Part shown: one piece after another, positions 17,166-25,155 of the stretch | Numbering within the stretch: the stretch's first letter is position 1 | Layout: every line of letters begins with the position of its first letter | Source of the DNA: Candidatus Saccharimonadota bacterium | GTDB taxonomy: Bacteria > Patescibacteriota > Saccharimonadia > Saccharimonadales > Saccharimonadaceae | Reading direction: 5' to 3' | NCBI GenBank assembly: GCA_017613135.1 | Contig: JAGAEN010000003.1 | Coordinates: 1 to 41,937, forward strand | DNA: 41,937 nt | Position numbers and translations under genes: made by a program | The notes under the pieces: generated by a model | Told to the model about the DNA's origin: nothing | Database searches by the model: none | What the model saw: only the letters and a program-made list of their open reading frames with translations

Positions 17166-17575
17166 TTTTTATTACTCCTATAATTATTAATTGCATCTCT
17201 CAGGGCATCGTGGCCCAGAATTGAACAATGAAATTTATGTTTCGGCAAATTTCCGAGATAGTTATCAATATCCTTCGCTGATATTTGTAGTGCTTCATCC
17301 AATGTTTTACCTTTAGCTAGTTCAGATAATGCCGATGTCGAAGCAATCGCCGAGGCACAACCATAAGTCTTCCAACGTAAATCAAAAATTTTGCCATCTT
17401 TTACTTTGATATACATCTTCATCTGGTCGCCACAAATCGGATTCCCGACTAAACCCACTGCATCATAATCAAATTTCGATTCGTCGCCCATTAAAAAATT
17501 TCGCGGGTTCAGAAAATGATCTTTTACCGTATCAGAATAAACCCAGTCACCCGTATCGCTTTTACCGTCACTCAT
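17162..17575 (-). CDS. iscU: IscU/SufU-type Fe-S cluster scaffold
   Basis: 137 residues. DTVKDHFLNPRN at the N-terminus and the three cluster cysteines in their contexts: NPICGDQ (C48), YGCASAIASTS (C73) and HKFHCSILG (C117). It receives sulfur from the adjacent cysteine desulfurase, whose gene overlaps by 8 nt, and assembles Fe-S clusters that NrdG in this window would need. IscU and SufU are not cleanly separable from sequence alone. Confidence 0.9.
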   Translation of the reverse strand: MSDGKSDTGDWVYSDTVKDHFLNPRNFLMGDESKFDYDAVGLVGNPICGDQMKMYIKVKDGKIFDLRWKTYGCASAIASTSALSELAKGKTLDEALQISAKDIDNYLGNLPKHKFHCSILGHDALRDAINNYRSNKK

Positions 17576-18638
17576 TCATACTCCTTATCTTAATTGTACT
17601 CATACCTTGTAAATTTGCAATAATCTGCGGCAGCACAGCCATCACTTTTTCCACATCTTCCATCGTATTTGAAAGGCCAAAAGAAAATCTAATCGACGAA
17701 TGCGCCACTTCTGCATCACCAGTTTTAGCCATCAAAACGTGAGAAGGCTTAATATCACCGGCCGCACAAGCCGAACCAGTAGATACAATTATACCTTCGG
17801 CATCAAGATATAATTGTATCGATTCACCTTCCGCCGCCTCAAAAGATGCATTTAGAATATTCGGCAATGATTTCTCCTTTTTAATATCAGTGTTTAGGCT
17901 GCTACCAGGTATCTCATCTAAAATCCGCTTCGCCAAAGTATCACGTAGCCCGCGCACTTTTTTATCATATATTTCCCAAGTAGCATTTTTCCTTGCATAT
18001 TCTAGCGCTGCCTTAAACCCAGAAATTCCTACCGTATTATAAGTCCCGCCTCGACGTTTCTTTTCTTGATTGCCACCAATAATCAGAGGCTTAAAAGGCA
18101 CGTCAGTCCGTACATAAAGCGCTCCTACGCCCACTGGTCCGCCAATTTTATGAGCCGAAAAAGTCGCGTAATCTAAACCGAGCTTTTTTACATCTATCGG
18201 CATTTTACCAAGCACCTGAGTTAAATCAGAATGCAGATATTCGCCATCTTTTTTCTTAGGCAATTTCAAGAATTCACCAGTTTCATTATTGGCAAGCATA
18301 TAAGAATATAGCTTAGGTCTATTATTGCCACTATAAATTTTAGCACTTTCTATTATCGAGTGATGTTCTAGTGGCGAAGTTTCGATTTCACAGCCTTCAA
18401 AAGTCCGAATTACTGTGTTATTCGCTTCCGACGCCGAAGCCGTAAAAATAATTTCTTCCGGCTTAGCATTTATTAATTCAACAAGGAGTTTACGGCAATC
18501 TTCTACCTCATTAAGCGCTAAATGCCCCGGCGTGTGAAGCGCCGAAGCATTAGCAAATAACTCTTTTTCCGCTCTATGCATAGCCACCACCACCTCGTCA
18601 AGAAGCGGTGACGTAGCTGCATAGTCAAGGTATACCAT
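17568..18638 (-). CDS. iscS: Cysteine desulfurase (class V aminotransferase fold)
   Basis: 356 residues. YLDYAATSP at the N-terminus, LANNETGE (114-121), PLP-binding SAHKIGGP (Lys 164) and the active-site loop STGSACAAG (Cys 291). It converts L-cysteine to alanine plus enzyme-bound persulfide and hands sulfur to the neighbouring IscU-like scaffold. The ATG shares a base with the preceding stop, so translation is coupled with the DUF916-like gene and with iscU. NifS-like naming would be equally fair. Confidence 0.92.
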   Translation of the reverse strand: MVYLDYAATSPLLDEVVVAMHRAEKELFANASALHTPGHLALNEVEDCRKLLVELINAKPEEIIFTASASEANNTVIRTFEGCEIETSPLEHHSIIESAKIYSGNNRPKLYSYMLANNETGEFLKLPKKKDGEYLHSDLTQVLGKMPIDVKKLGLDYATFSAHKIGGPVGVGALYVRTDVPFKPLIIGGNQEKKRRGGTYNTVGISGFKAALEYARKNATWEIYDKKVRGLRDTLAKRILDEIPGSSLNTDIKKEKSLPNILNASFEAAEGESIQLYLDAEGIIVSTGSACAAGDIKPSHVLMAKTGDAEVAHSSIRFSFGLSNTMEDVEKVMAVLPQIIANLQGMSTIKIRSMNE

Positions 18639-19492
18639 TAGAATACTTCTTTTTTGTGGCGATACTTTTTCACTGACTTCACAATTGAAAAGATAATCGC
18701 ACTAACCGTTAAGATAAATATTACCAAAAACCAAATCGGGCAAGCAATCACGATACGGTGATTAGTCGAAACTTCACCCATATAAGTAATCGTCTGCGTT
18801 ACATCGTAAATACCAAGCGGCGAAATTCCCTCAATATTGCGACCCATCGAGCGAGTCGTATCTGGCATAATTACTTCCTCAATAATACCGCTTTCACCCT
18901 CGGTCGGATAAATCGTCGCTGGCGAAAAGACACTTTTAACTTCCAGAGCAACTTTTGCGATTTCGTGTACATTACCTTCGTTTTTGAGCTCCGCACCTAT
19001 TTCAATTGGCATACTAGTCACAAAACCAGGGACAGTATTTTTGATAATCTCACCCTTGCGCTCGGTCTCGCCAGCAATCCCAGCATAAATTAGGCTTGCC
19101 ATCTCGAACACATTTTTAACGGCCAAACCTTCGCCACTAGCACTATTCTCAGCTGAACTCACCAGAATAGCTGCATACTGACCACCAGCCGGAGCGGTTT
19201 CAGGAACCTTAATAGTAAAATTAATCTTAACCGAATCGTTTGGCTTTACTTTACCAGTCGGATTTTCAATAGTAATCCACTTAGTGATTTGGGTGTGTTC
19301 AGTCGAGGTGGCTAAATCCGCATCATACCCTTCACCCACTACACCATAGGCCGAAATTTCTGTCTTATACGAAAAATCACCTTTTGCGCCATCAGGATTA
19401 ACCACCGTAATCGAACCTTTGTATGTTTCACCAGGTTTGAGCTCAATCATTTGGCTCATCGGAGTCACCGTGAACACATTTAAATCTTCCAT
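18638..19492 (-). CDS. DUF916-like surface protein with C-terminal membrane helix, no signal peptide
   Basis: 284 residues: two Ig-like beta domains (about 1-125 and 140-240; VTPMSQMIELKPGETYKGSITVVNP, KINFTIKVPETAPAGGQYAAILV), then a single helix (about 248-270) and the basic tail KSVKKYRHKKEVF. The design resembles DUF916/WxL-interacting proteins, which normally carry a signal peptide. Here an in-frame TAA lies 9 nt before the ATG, so no leader can be added. GGAGG precedes the ATG and TGTTATAAT lies upstream. Export would have to use the C-terminal helix. It heads the iscS-iscU-gpsA-uvrD operon. Confidence 0.7.
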   Translation of the reverse strand: MEDLNVFTVTPMSQMIELKPGETYKGSITVVNPDGAKGDFSYKTEISAYGVVGEGYDADLATSTEHTQITKWITIENPTGKVKPNDSVKINFTIKVPETAPAGGQYAAILVSSAENSASGEGLAVKNVFEMASLIYAGIAGETERKGEIIKNTVPGFVTSMPIEIGAELKNEGNVHEIAKVALEVKSVFSPATIYPTEGESGIIEEVIMPDTTRSMGRNIEGISPLGIYDVTQTITYMGEVSTNHRIVIACPIWFLVIFILTVSAIIFSIVKSVKKYRHKKEVF

Positions 19493-19520
19493 ATTCCTCC
19501 ATTACTTACTTGTTATCTAT

Positions 19521-19529
19521 ATTATAACA
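19521..19529 (-). promoter_or_regulatory. Extended -10 for the DUF916-like/iscSU/gpsA/uvrD operon
   Basis: Minus-strand TGTTATAAT, giving a leader of about 20 nt that carries GGAGG before ATG 19492. It lies just downstream of the nrdG stop, with no clear terminator between. Confidence 0.55.
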
Positions 19530-19535
19530 CGGGTA

Positions 19536-20096
19536 TTATTCAATTTTTAAAATTTTTCCAGTTCCATATTCTAGATGGAGTAACCTTTGATTCTTAGAAC
19601 CTCTATATCTCAGACTCAAATCTTTTAGCCCAATAATAAATGGCCCATCAATCATAGCATCCAATGATTTTAGAAACTCCCACTGCGGCCCACCGGCTTT
19701 TTTTATTTGTTCATAGGTAAATCCTGAAAATGACCAGACGTTCCAACTTAAGTTTTTGCGCACCCAGTCTGCAATTTCTTTACAAGCCTCTGGTTGGACA
19801 AATGGCTCACCCCCGCAAAAAGTCAAACCTGCTTGCCCCTTGAATTGGCTTAACCTTTCGCATATTTCTTTTGTACTAACGAGAAATCCTCCTTGATAGT
19901 CCCAGGTTTCTGGATTTTGGCATTCCTTACAATGATTAGGACAACCCTGAGTCCAGACCACCGCTCGAAGACCATCACCGTTCACGATGTTGTCGTGTTC
20001 CAGCGGCCCAGATAGCCGAATCATCCCCTTAGGTGGCTGCGGAGCAGAGTGCATCCGCTCGACAGCCATTTTGTCCCAATCAATTTTCTCTGGCAT
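19536..20096 (-). CDS. nrdG: Anaerobic ribonucleotide reductase activating enzyme
   Basis: 186 residues from ATG 20096, one base after the nrdD stop; a 15-residue longer frame would overlap nrdD and is not needed. The radical-SAM motif is CPNHCKEC (Cys 52, 56, 59), with TFCGGEPF as the SAM-binding GGE segment. It installs the glycyl radical in NrdD using a 4Fe-4S cluster and S-adenosylmethionine. It is co-transcribed with nrdD. Confidence 0.93.
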   Translation of the reverse strand: MPEKIDWDKMAVERMHSAPQPPKGMIRLSGPLEHDNIVNGDGLRAVVWTQGCPNHCKECQNPETWDYQGGFLVSTKEICERLSQFKGQAGLTFCGGEPFVQPEACKEIADWVRKNLSWNVWSFSGFTYEQIKKAGGPQWEFLKSLDAMIDGPFIIGLKDLSLRYRGSKNQRLLHLEYGTGKILKIE

Positions 20097-20097
20097 T

Positions 20098-22290
20098 TTA
20101 TTTACCCTTTGCACAGCTACAAACTTTTTCGAAAGGCACATCGCCTTCTAGACGTCCACAATGTGGGCATCTTTCGCCTTTAATAATGCCGGAGAAGCCA
20201 CAAACTGGGTCACGATCTACTGGGTGGTTTACGGAACCATAACCAATCCCGCAATCGTGCATCTTACGAATCACCGCCTCAAAAGCTGCAATGTTTTGTG
20301 ATGGGTCACCATCGAGTTCGATGTAAGTAATGTGCCCAGCGTTACAGAGATTATGATACGGCGCTTCAATTTCAATCTTCTCAAAGGCCGAAATTGGAAA
20401 GTATACTGGCACGTGGAACGAATTAGTGTAGAACTCGCGGTCAGTGACACCTGGAATCTTGCCAAATTCTTTGCGGTCAAGTTTAGTAAAGCGACCTGCG
20501 ATGCCTTCCGCTGGCGTTGCAAGAAGCGAGAAGTTTAATTTATACTTCTTACAATACTCATCACATTTTTCACGCATATGGGTAATAATATCAAGACCAA
20601 GCTCACGCGAATCTTCATCTTCACCGTGATGCTTACCGGTCATCGCAACGAGAGTTTCTGCAAGACCGATAAAACCAATCGAGAGCGTCCCGTGTTTAAT
20701 CACATCGCGTAAAGTGTCATTCCAACCGAGTTTTTCTGAGCCAAACCAGTTGCCTTGCCCCATCAAGAATGGGAAGTTACGTACGTGCTGGTTGGCCTGG
20801 AAATCAAATCTTTCCAGAAGCTCATCCTTCACTAAATCCATTTTCTCGTCTAATTCTTTATAGAATCCATCCCAATCTGCTTCTTTTCTTTCACCAAGGC
20901 AAATTCCGTGTTTAATACCAATCCTTACTAAGTTTACAGTAGTAAAGGATAAGTTACCACGACCGGTCACAATACCATCCGACTCAGGGAATACAGAAGC
21001 AAATACCCGAGTCCGACAACCCATCGTCGCAATTTCCGTACGATAATCGCCCTTCTTGTAGTATTTTAGATTGTATGGTGCATCGATAAAGCAGAAGTTC
21101 GGGAACAAACGCTTTGCCGACACTTGCATCGCTTTTTTAAACAGATCGTAGTTCGGATCATCCGGCTCGTAGTTAATCCCTGACTTCACTTTAAAAATCG
21201 AAATTGGAAAAATCGGCGTCTCACCTTTACCCAGACCATTTTCCGTGGCTTGGAGTAAGTCCATCGAGACCAACCGCCCCGCCGGAGTAGTATCAGTACC
21301 GAAATTAATCGAAGTAAATGGCACCTGTGCGCCAGCACGCGAATGCATAGTGTTTAGATTATGTACGAAACCTTCCATTGCCTGCAAAGTCTCACGCTCG
21401 ACGTCCTCATTTGACGCTTCGACCACTTCTTTTGGCCATTTAGCCTTTTCTAGCTTCTTGTCGTCGCCATATTCATAATCATCTTTGACTTCTAGCTCAA
21501 TCTTTTTCTTGGTGAATTTGTTATATTTAGCCAAATTTCGCTTCAAGGCCTTACGGAATGATTTATTCACACCTGGCGCCATCGCATAATCAAAATTCGG
21601 AATCGACTGACCACCGTGTTGCTCATTCTGATTAGCTTGAAGTAAAATCGCCGCTAGCGCCCCATACGAACTAATAGAATTCGGCGTACGAAGATGCCCG
21701 TGGCCAGTGTTAAAGCCTTTCTCAAATAAGACAAATGGATCAGATTGGCAGCAAGTCAAAGTCCCAGTTGCATAAAAATCAAGATCGTGAATATGAATAT
21801 CACCATTATCATGCGCTGCGGCAATATCTGGCCGAAGTAGAAGCGACTTAGCAAATACTTTGGAGCCTTCCGCGCCAAATTGTAACATCTTACCCATTGC
21901 CGAGTTCCCATCGACGTTGGCATTCGAACGCTTCACATCTGAATCTTCCGACGCATCAGCGTGCGAAATCGTCCGATAAATCATCATTAAATCTGACTTA
22001 GCGTCCCGAATTCTTGATCGCTCTTGGCGATATTGAATGTAGGCCCTTGCCGTCTTCTTGAATGAAGATTCCATCAAAACCTCTTCTACAATATCCTGAA
22101 TCTGCTCAACATTCGGCGTACGTGCCTTAATCTCTTTCTCTGCGCGCTGCAATACCTTCTCTGCCAAAGCCTTCGCTCTGTCATGCTTAAACTCTTCTGT
22201 AGCGAGTCCTGCCTTCGCAATCGCTTCCGTAATCTTCTCTGGGTCAAACTTTACGATTTTCCCATCTCTTTTAACTATTCGTTTGAACAT
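20098..22290 (-). CDS. nrdD: Anaerobic (class III) ribonucleoside-triphosphate reductase
   Basis: 730 residues from ATG 22290. The ORF could begin at 22308, but AAGGAGGT lies inside those extra codons, so the second ATG is the start. An ATP-cone allosteric domain (about 3-93) is followed by the catalytic barrel (TCCQSDPFVLFEKG, GGQSIPNFDYAMAPG, TSINFGTDTTPAGR). The C-terminus has the glycyl-radical site in VCGFSG (about 696-701) and zinc cysteines CPHC and CSC. It reduces NTPs to dNTPs without oxygen, indicating an anaerobic lifestyle. The upstream region has two NrdR-like boxes. Confidence 0.95.
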   Translation of the reverse strand: MFKRIVKRDGKIVKFDPEKITEAIAKAGLATEEFKHDRAKALAEKVLQRAEKEIKARTPNVEQIQDIVEEVLMESSFKKTARAYIQYRQERSRIRDAKSDLMMIYRTISHADASEDSDVKRSNANVDGNSAMGKMLQFGAEGSKVFAKSLLLRPDIAAAHDNGDIHIHDLDFYATGTLTCCQSDPFVLFEKGFNTGHGHLRTPNSISSYGALAAILLQANQNEQHGGQSIPNFDYAMAPGVNKSFRKALKRNLAKYNKFTKKKIELEVKDDYEYGDDKKLEKAKWPKEVVEASNEDVERETLQAMEGFVHNLNTMHSRAGAQVPFTSINFGTDTTPAGRLVSMDLLQATENGLGKGETPIFPISIFKVKSGINYEPDDPNYDLFKKAMQVSAKRLFPNFCFIDAPYNLKYYKKGDYRTEIATMGCRTRVFASVFPESDGIVTGRGNLSFTTVNLVRIGIKHGICLGERKEADWDGFYKELDEKMDLVKDELLERFDFQANQHVRNFPFLMGQGNWFGSEKLGWNDTLRDVIKHGTLSIGFIGLAETLVAMTGKHHGEDEDSRELGLDIITHMREKCDEYCKKYKLNFSLLATPAEGIAGRFTKLDRKEFGKIPGVTDREFYTNSFHVPVYFPISAFEKIEIEAPYHNLCNAGHITYIELDGDPSQNIAAFEAVIRKMHDCGIGYGSVNHPVDRDPVCGFSGIIKGERCPHCGRLEGDVPFEKVCSCAKGK

Positions 22291-22383
22291 GAAATATACC
22301 TCCTTCAATGTATTTCATTTTCATTTTTAATATAATCCATGACCTTTTTGTAGGCGAATACGGTGGTAATGCTTGTATGTATC

Positions 22384-22399
22384 ACCCTACATCTAGTGT
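22384..22399. promoter_or_regulatory. NrdR-box-like operator 1
   Basis: ACCCTACATCTAGTGT matches the remembered NrdR consensus ACACTATATATAGTGT at 13 of 16 positions. It lies just downstream of the nrdDG -10, over the expected transcription start. Confidence 0.55.
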
Positions 22400-22408
22400 C
22401 TTGTATCT

Positions 22409-22437
22409 ATCATACACCACTAAATCTAGTATTTCAA
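22409..22437 (-). promoter_or_regulatory. Sigma70-type promoter of nrdDG
   Basis: Minus strand TTGAAA (22437-22432), a 17-bp spacer, then TATGAT (22414-22409). The start would fall near 22402, giving a leader of about 110 nt to nrdD. Confidence 0.6.
22417..22432. promoter_or_regulatory. NrdR-box-like operator 2
   Basis: CCACTAAATCTAGTAT matches the NrdR consensus at 12 of 16 positions and shares ATCTAGT with box 1. It lies between the -35 and -10, with its centre 33 bp (about three helical turns) from box 1. Confidence 0.5.
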
Positions 22438-22483
22438 GCCTTTTATGCTAAAAATGTAAAAATTACAACAAAAAAAACTCTCG

Positions 22484-22495
22484 TGGTGGGGATTA
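22484..22495 (+). repeat. Left 12-bp direct repeat (att-like copy of the tRNA-Val 3' end)
   Basis: TGGTGGGGATTA, identical to 25065-25076, which is the CCA, discriminator and acceptor end of tRNA-Val read on the plus strand. The two copies bracket exactly the two accessory genes. Confidence 0.55.
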
Positions 22496-22562
22496 ATAAG
22501 CCAGGTTTTAACAGTATACAAAAATGGGAACAACCAGAGCTACTTGAATATTGTTAAAAATA

Positions 22563-22571
22563 TGGGATAAT
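22563..22571 (+). promoter_or_regulatory. Leaderless extended -10 for the zinc-finger/nuclease gene
   Basis: TGGGATAAT, then ATTTAT, then ATG 22578. The 6-nt spacing puts the start at 22578 rather than at the upstream ATG 22551. Confidence 0.6.
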
Positions 22572-22577
22572 ATTTAT

Positions 22578-24320
22578 ATGAGAAAAGGAACTATCAGTTT
22601 AAAAGAGTGGTGCATTGATAACGATAGGCTCGATATTCTTTCTAGTTTTGATGAAAAGAAAAATGGATTTTCTGCAGCCGAAATAGGCAGAGCAATGTCT
22701 AAAAAAGTCTGGTGGACATGCCAAAAATCGGCAAAACATAGCTACTTATGCAGTACAGCGAACAGAACAAAGGGGCGCAGCTGTCCATATTGTGCAGGTA
22801 AAAAAATCTTAGTAGGCGACAATGACCTATTTACCACTAACCCGGAATTAAAGGCAGACTGGTTCTATGAGAAAAACCAGACAGAAGGCTTATATCCAGA
22901 AAAATGCACATCGGGTACACATAAAAGTGCGTGGTGGAAATGTAGTAATTGCGGCTATGAATGGAAGGCAATAATTTTTAATCGTTCAAGGGGGCATGGC
23001 TGCCCGTCATGTTCTCATTCTCCAGAGACAGTGCATAAAAGTAGAGATATTGCTACTAGCACTCCGTGGTTGTTGAAAGAATGGGATTACGAACGAAATG
23101 CCCTTAACCCGAGCGAAGTCCTTATTTCTTCAGACAAAAAAGTATCCTGGATATGTAGTAAATGTGACTATCACTGGACAGCAACTCCAGCAAATAGATT
23201 CCATCAAAAATCTGGATGTCCGAAATGTGCTGGCTCAGTCGTTGATGTCGGCGTAACTGATCTTGCTACCGTTAATCCAGAAGTAGCCAAAATGTGGGAT
23301 TATGAAAAAAATACATTACGCCCAGACCAGGTAACTTCCAAGACTCATCAAAGAGCGTATTTTATTTGCCCAAAAGGACATAGGTTTAAAGCAAGTATCG
23401 CGAATATTTCTAGAGGGGAAGGATGTCCAATATGTGGAAGAGAGCGAAAAGTATCGATGCCAGAGTATGCATTATTTTATTATCTGAACAAGCTATTCCC
23501 AGACGTGGAACAGACGTGCAGGCTTGAACACATGGAGAATAAAGAGCTCGATATATTCATTCCTTCAATCAAGCTAGCGATAGAATATGATGGTTCATGG
23601 TTCCACTCCGATATTGAGCGTGACATAAAAAAATACGAACTATGCAAAAAGAACGGGATAAGACTAATTAATATACGCGAAGAGAAATGCCCAGAACTCC
23701 CAGACTACATGGAAACAATCGTTAGGAATGATAACACTAACGAATCGTTAAGTGGGGTTATAAGGACTCTTATCAAACAAATTAGCCTAGAATACGGCGT
23801 TAATTCTGATATCGTAGTGGATGTCGATAAAGATCAAAGTGAAATACTTAGTATGTATATCACTCATGAAAAAGATAATAGCCTTGCGGCCCATTTTCCG
23901 GAAATAGCAGCCGAATGGGATTACGAAAAGAATGATGGGATTAACCCTAAAATGTTTACCCCGGGTTCAAATAGGTGTGTTTTCTGGAAATGTAGCAACT
24001 GCGGACATGGATGGAAAGCTGGTATCAACAATAGGACCGGGGGGACTGGATGCCCAAAATGCTCTAGAAAAGCGGGAAGCACGAAGAAAGCATCGAATAG
24101 CCCAGATAGATTATTAAAGAATAATGCGCTGATAAAAGAATACGACTTCACAAAAAATAACTACGACTTGGACACACTGAGAATTGGCAGCCATAAAATT
24201 GCATGGTGGAAATGCGGTAACTGTGGGTGCGAATGGCAAGCTGATATTCACGTCAGAGCACGGGGCGGGCGCAAATGCCCTAACTGCAAAGCGAAACACG
24301 ATGTCGATACTATCAAATAA
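22578..24320 (+). CDS. Six-repeat treble-clef zinc-finger protein with inserted Vsr-like nuclease domain
   Basis: 580 residues from the promoter-supported ATG. Six repeats of the DUF4379/treble-clef type follow the scheme (W)xCxxCxxxW..nR..G..CPxC, preceded by an EWDYEKN-like element: four before and two after a central domain. The first copy is degenerate (WTCQKSAKHSY). The central domain (about residues 295-385) has PEYALFYYLNKLF, KELDIFIPSIKLAIEYDG, WFHSDIERDIKKYELCKKNG and IRLINIREE, matching the Asp plus ExD pattern of Vsr/DUF559-like PD-(D/E)XK nucleases. Sequence-specific DNA binding and cutting is inferred. AGA and ATA codons are frequent, unlike the CGC/CGT-rich neighbours, suggesting transfer. 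It overlaps the next gene by 20 nt. Confidence 0.78.
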   Translation: MRKGTISLKEWCIDNDRLDILSSFDEKKNGFSAAEIGRAMSKKVWWTCQKSAKHSYLCSTANRTKGRSCPYCAGKKILVGDNDLFTTNPELKADWFYEKNQTEGLYPEKCTSGTHKSAWWKCSNCGYEWKAIIFNRSRGHGCPSCSHSPETVHKSRDIATSTPWLLKEWDYERNALNPSEVLISSDKKVSWICSKCDYHWTATPANRFHQKSGCPKCAGSVVDVGVTDLATVNPEVAKMWDYEKNTLRPDQVTSKTHQRAYFICPKGHRFKASIANISRGEGCPICGRERKVSMPEYALFYYLNKLFPDVEQTCRLEHMENKELDIFIPSIKLAIEYDGSWFHSDIERDIKKYELCKKNGIRLINIREEKCPELPDYMETIVRNDNTNESLSGVIRTLIKQISLEYGVNSDIVVDVDKDQSEILSMYITHEKDNSLAAHFPEIAAEWDYEKNDGINPKMFTPGSNRCVFWKCSNCGHGWKAGINNRTGGTGCPKCSRKAGSTKKASNSPDRLLKNNALIKEYDFTKNNYDLDTLRIGSHKIAWWKCGNCGCEWQADIHVRARGGRKCPNCKAKHDVDTIK

Positions 24321-24894
24321 AGATTTAGATCTCGAGCTACTTTATGATGAGCTCTTAATGAGACGTGAGGCGCCGTGGAATAACGGAAGAATAAACGACC
24401 GCCTTTCGTTCCCAGAATTAAACAAGCTATTTAAATTAATAAACTCAGGTACAGAAAAAGAGTCGTTCTTTTATCAGGGAAATCTATTTCGTATACATCA
24501 GGGATACTCCATGCTATACGACGATATAGATATGAGCAGAGAGGTGCTGTGTGGGTCGATCTATGATGATGGCAGTTGTTATGTTTTGCCAATTACGAAA
24601 TATGATGAGAAACTTGTAGCATACAGTTTGAGCCCTGATTTTGCGAGAGATATTTATTACAAAGTGCGCGGGGATGAAACGGCCGTTATTATTCATGCCA
24701 ATACAAAGGATAAATATGGCATTTATGGCAACGAACTCATAAGGGTGTTGGGCGGGCAAATGGATAAATTTTATGAAGAATACGAGGTTCTGTTCCCGCT
24801 GTCAAAAAAATATGTGGTTAAAGAATATAAAACAACACCAAATAGATTCAGGTACTACAAACGTGCTGAGAGAAAACTGGCGCCCCATACATAA
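24301..24894 (+). CDS. Hypothetical protein partnered with the zinc-finger nuclease
   Basis: 197 residues from ATG 24301, chosen because it overlaps the nuclease stop by 20 nt; an upstream in-frame ATG at 24184 would run deep into the previous gene. I recognise no domain. It is soluble and mixed charge, with LLMRREAPWNNGRINDRLSF near the N-terminus, an acidic central part and a basic Arg/Lys-rich C-terminus (TPNRFRYYKRAERKL). There is no signal peptide or membrane helix. AT-rich, AGA-containing codon use matches its upstream partner. The overlap implies coupled translation and a joint function. Confidence 0.65.
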   Translation: MSILSNKDLDLELLYDELLMRREAPWNNGRINDRLSFPELNKLFKLINSGTEKESFFYQGNLFRIHQGYSMLYDDIDMSREVLCGSIYDDGSCYVLPITKYDEKLVAYSLSPDFARDIYYKVRGDETAVIIHANTKDKYGIYGNELIRVLGGQMDKFYEEYEVLFPLSKKYVVKEYKTTPNRFRYYKRAERKLAPHT

Positions 24895-25064
24895 AGACCT
24901 AACCAAACTGTTGGGGATTTAACGGATGAAATTATAGAGGTAAATTACGATTTTTGGCATATTTTTGTCGCAAAAATGGCATAAAAATAGCCCTCTATTT
25001 TTGCGAGGGATTTAACAGACACTAATAGATTACGAAATAGTTGAAGACTATTTTATAACCCGTT
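24895..25064. other. Intergenic tail of the island with repeats and hairpins
   Basis: No gene is seen. GGGATTTAAC occurs twice (24914-24923 and 25007-25016). ATTTTTG-TCG-CAAAAAT (24961-24977) forms a 7-bp hairpin and CCCTC/GAGGG (24991-25009) a 5-bp one; the latter could be a weak terminator. GGGGATT-like words also occur in the tRNA-Val ends, suggesting layered remnants of insertions. Confidence 0.45.
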
Positions 25065-25076
25065 TGGTGGGGATTA
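25065..25076 (+). repeat. Right 12-bp direct repeat (tRNA-Val 3' end)
   Basis: TGGTGGGGATTA inside the tRNA 3' end, identical to 22484-22495. It is positioned and oriented as expected for integration at a tRNA 3' end. Confidence 0.55.
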
Positions 25077-25141
25077 CAGGGCTTGAACCTGTGACCTTAC
25101 GAATGTGAATCGTACGCTCTAGCCAACTGAGCTAAATCCCC
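25065..25141 (-). tRNA. tRNA-Val (anticodon CAC)
   Basis: Minus-strand cloverleaf: acceptor GGGGATT/AATCCCC, D arm GCTC/GAGC, anticodon stem TACGA/TCGTA with loop TTCACAT giving anticodon CAC, T arm ACAGG/CCTGT with TTCAAGC. Discriminator A and an encoded CCA. Confidence 0.93.
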
Positions 25142-25155
25142 AGATTACGAAAGTA

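Noticed and set aside
22291-22308. Upstream ATG of nrdD
   Set aside because: The AAGGAGGT ribosome site lies inside these codons; the family N-terminus fits the second ATG.
22551-22577. Nine extra N-terminal codons of the zinc-finger/nuclease gene
   Set aside because: They overlap the -10 element GATAAT, so they should lie upstream of the transcript start.
24184-24300. Long N-terminal extension of the 197-residue hypothetical protein
   Set aside because: Would lie entirely within the zinc-finger gene in another frame; the start at 24301 gives a normal short overlap.
22578-24320. Calling the zinc-finger/nuclease protein a homing endonuclease or transposase
   Set aside because: No LAGLIDADG, HNH, GIY-YIG or DDE motif is visible, and it is a free-standing gene, not in an intron or intein. 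Only nuclease-like is supported.
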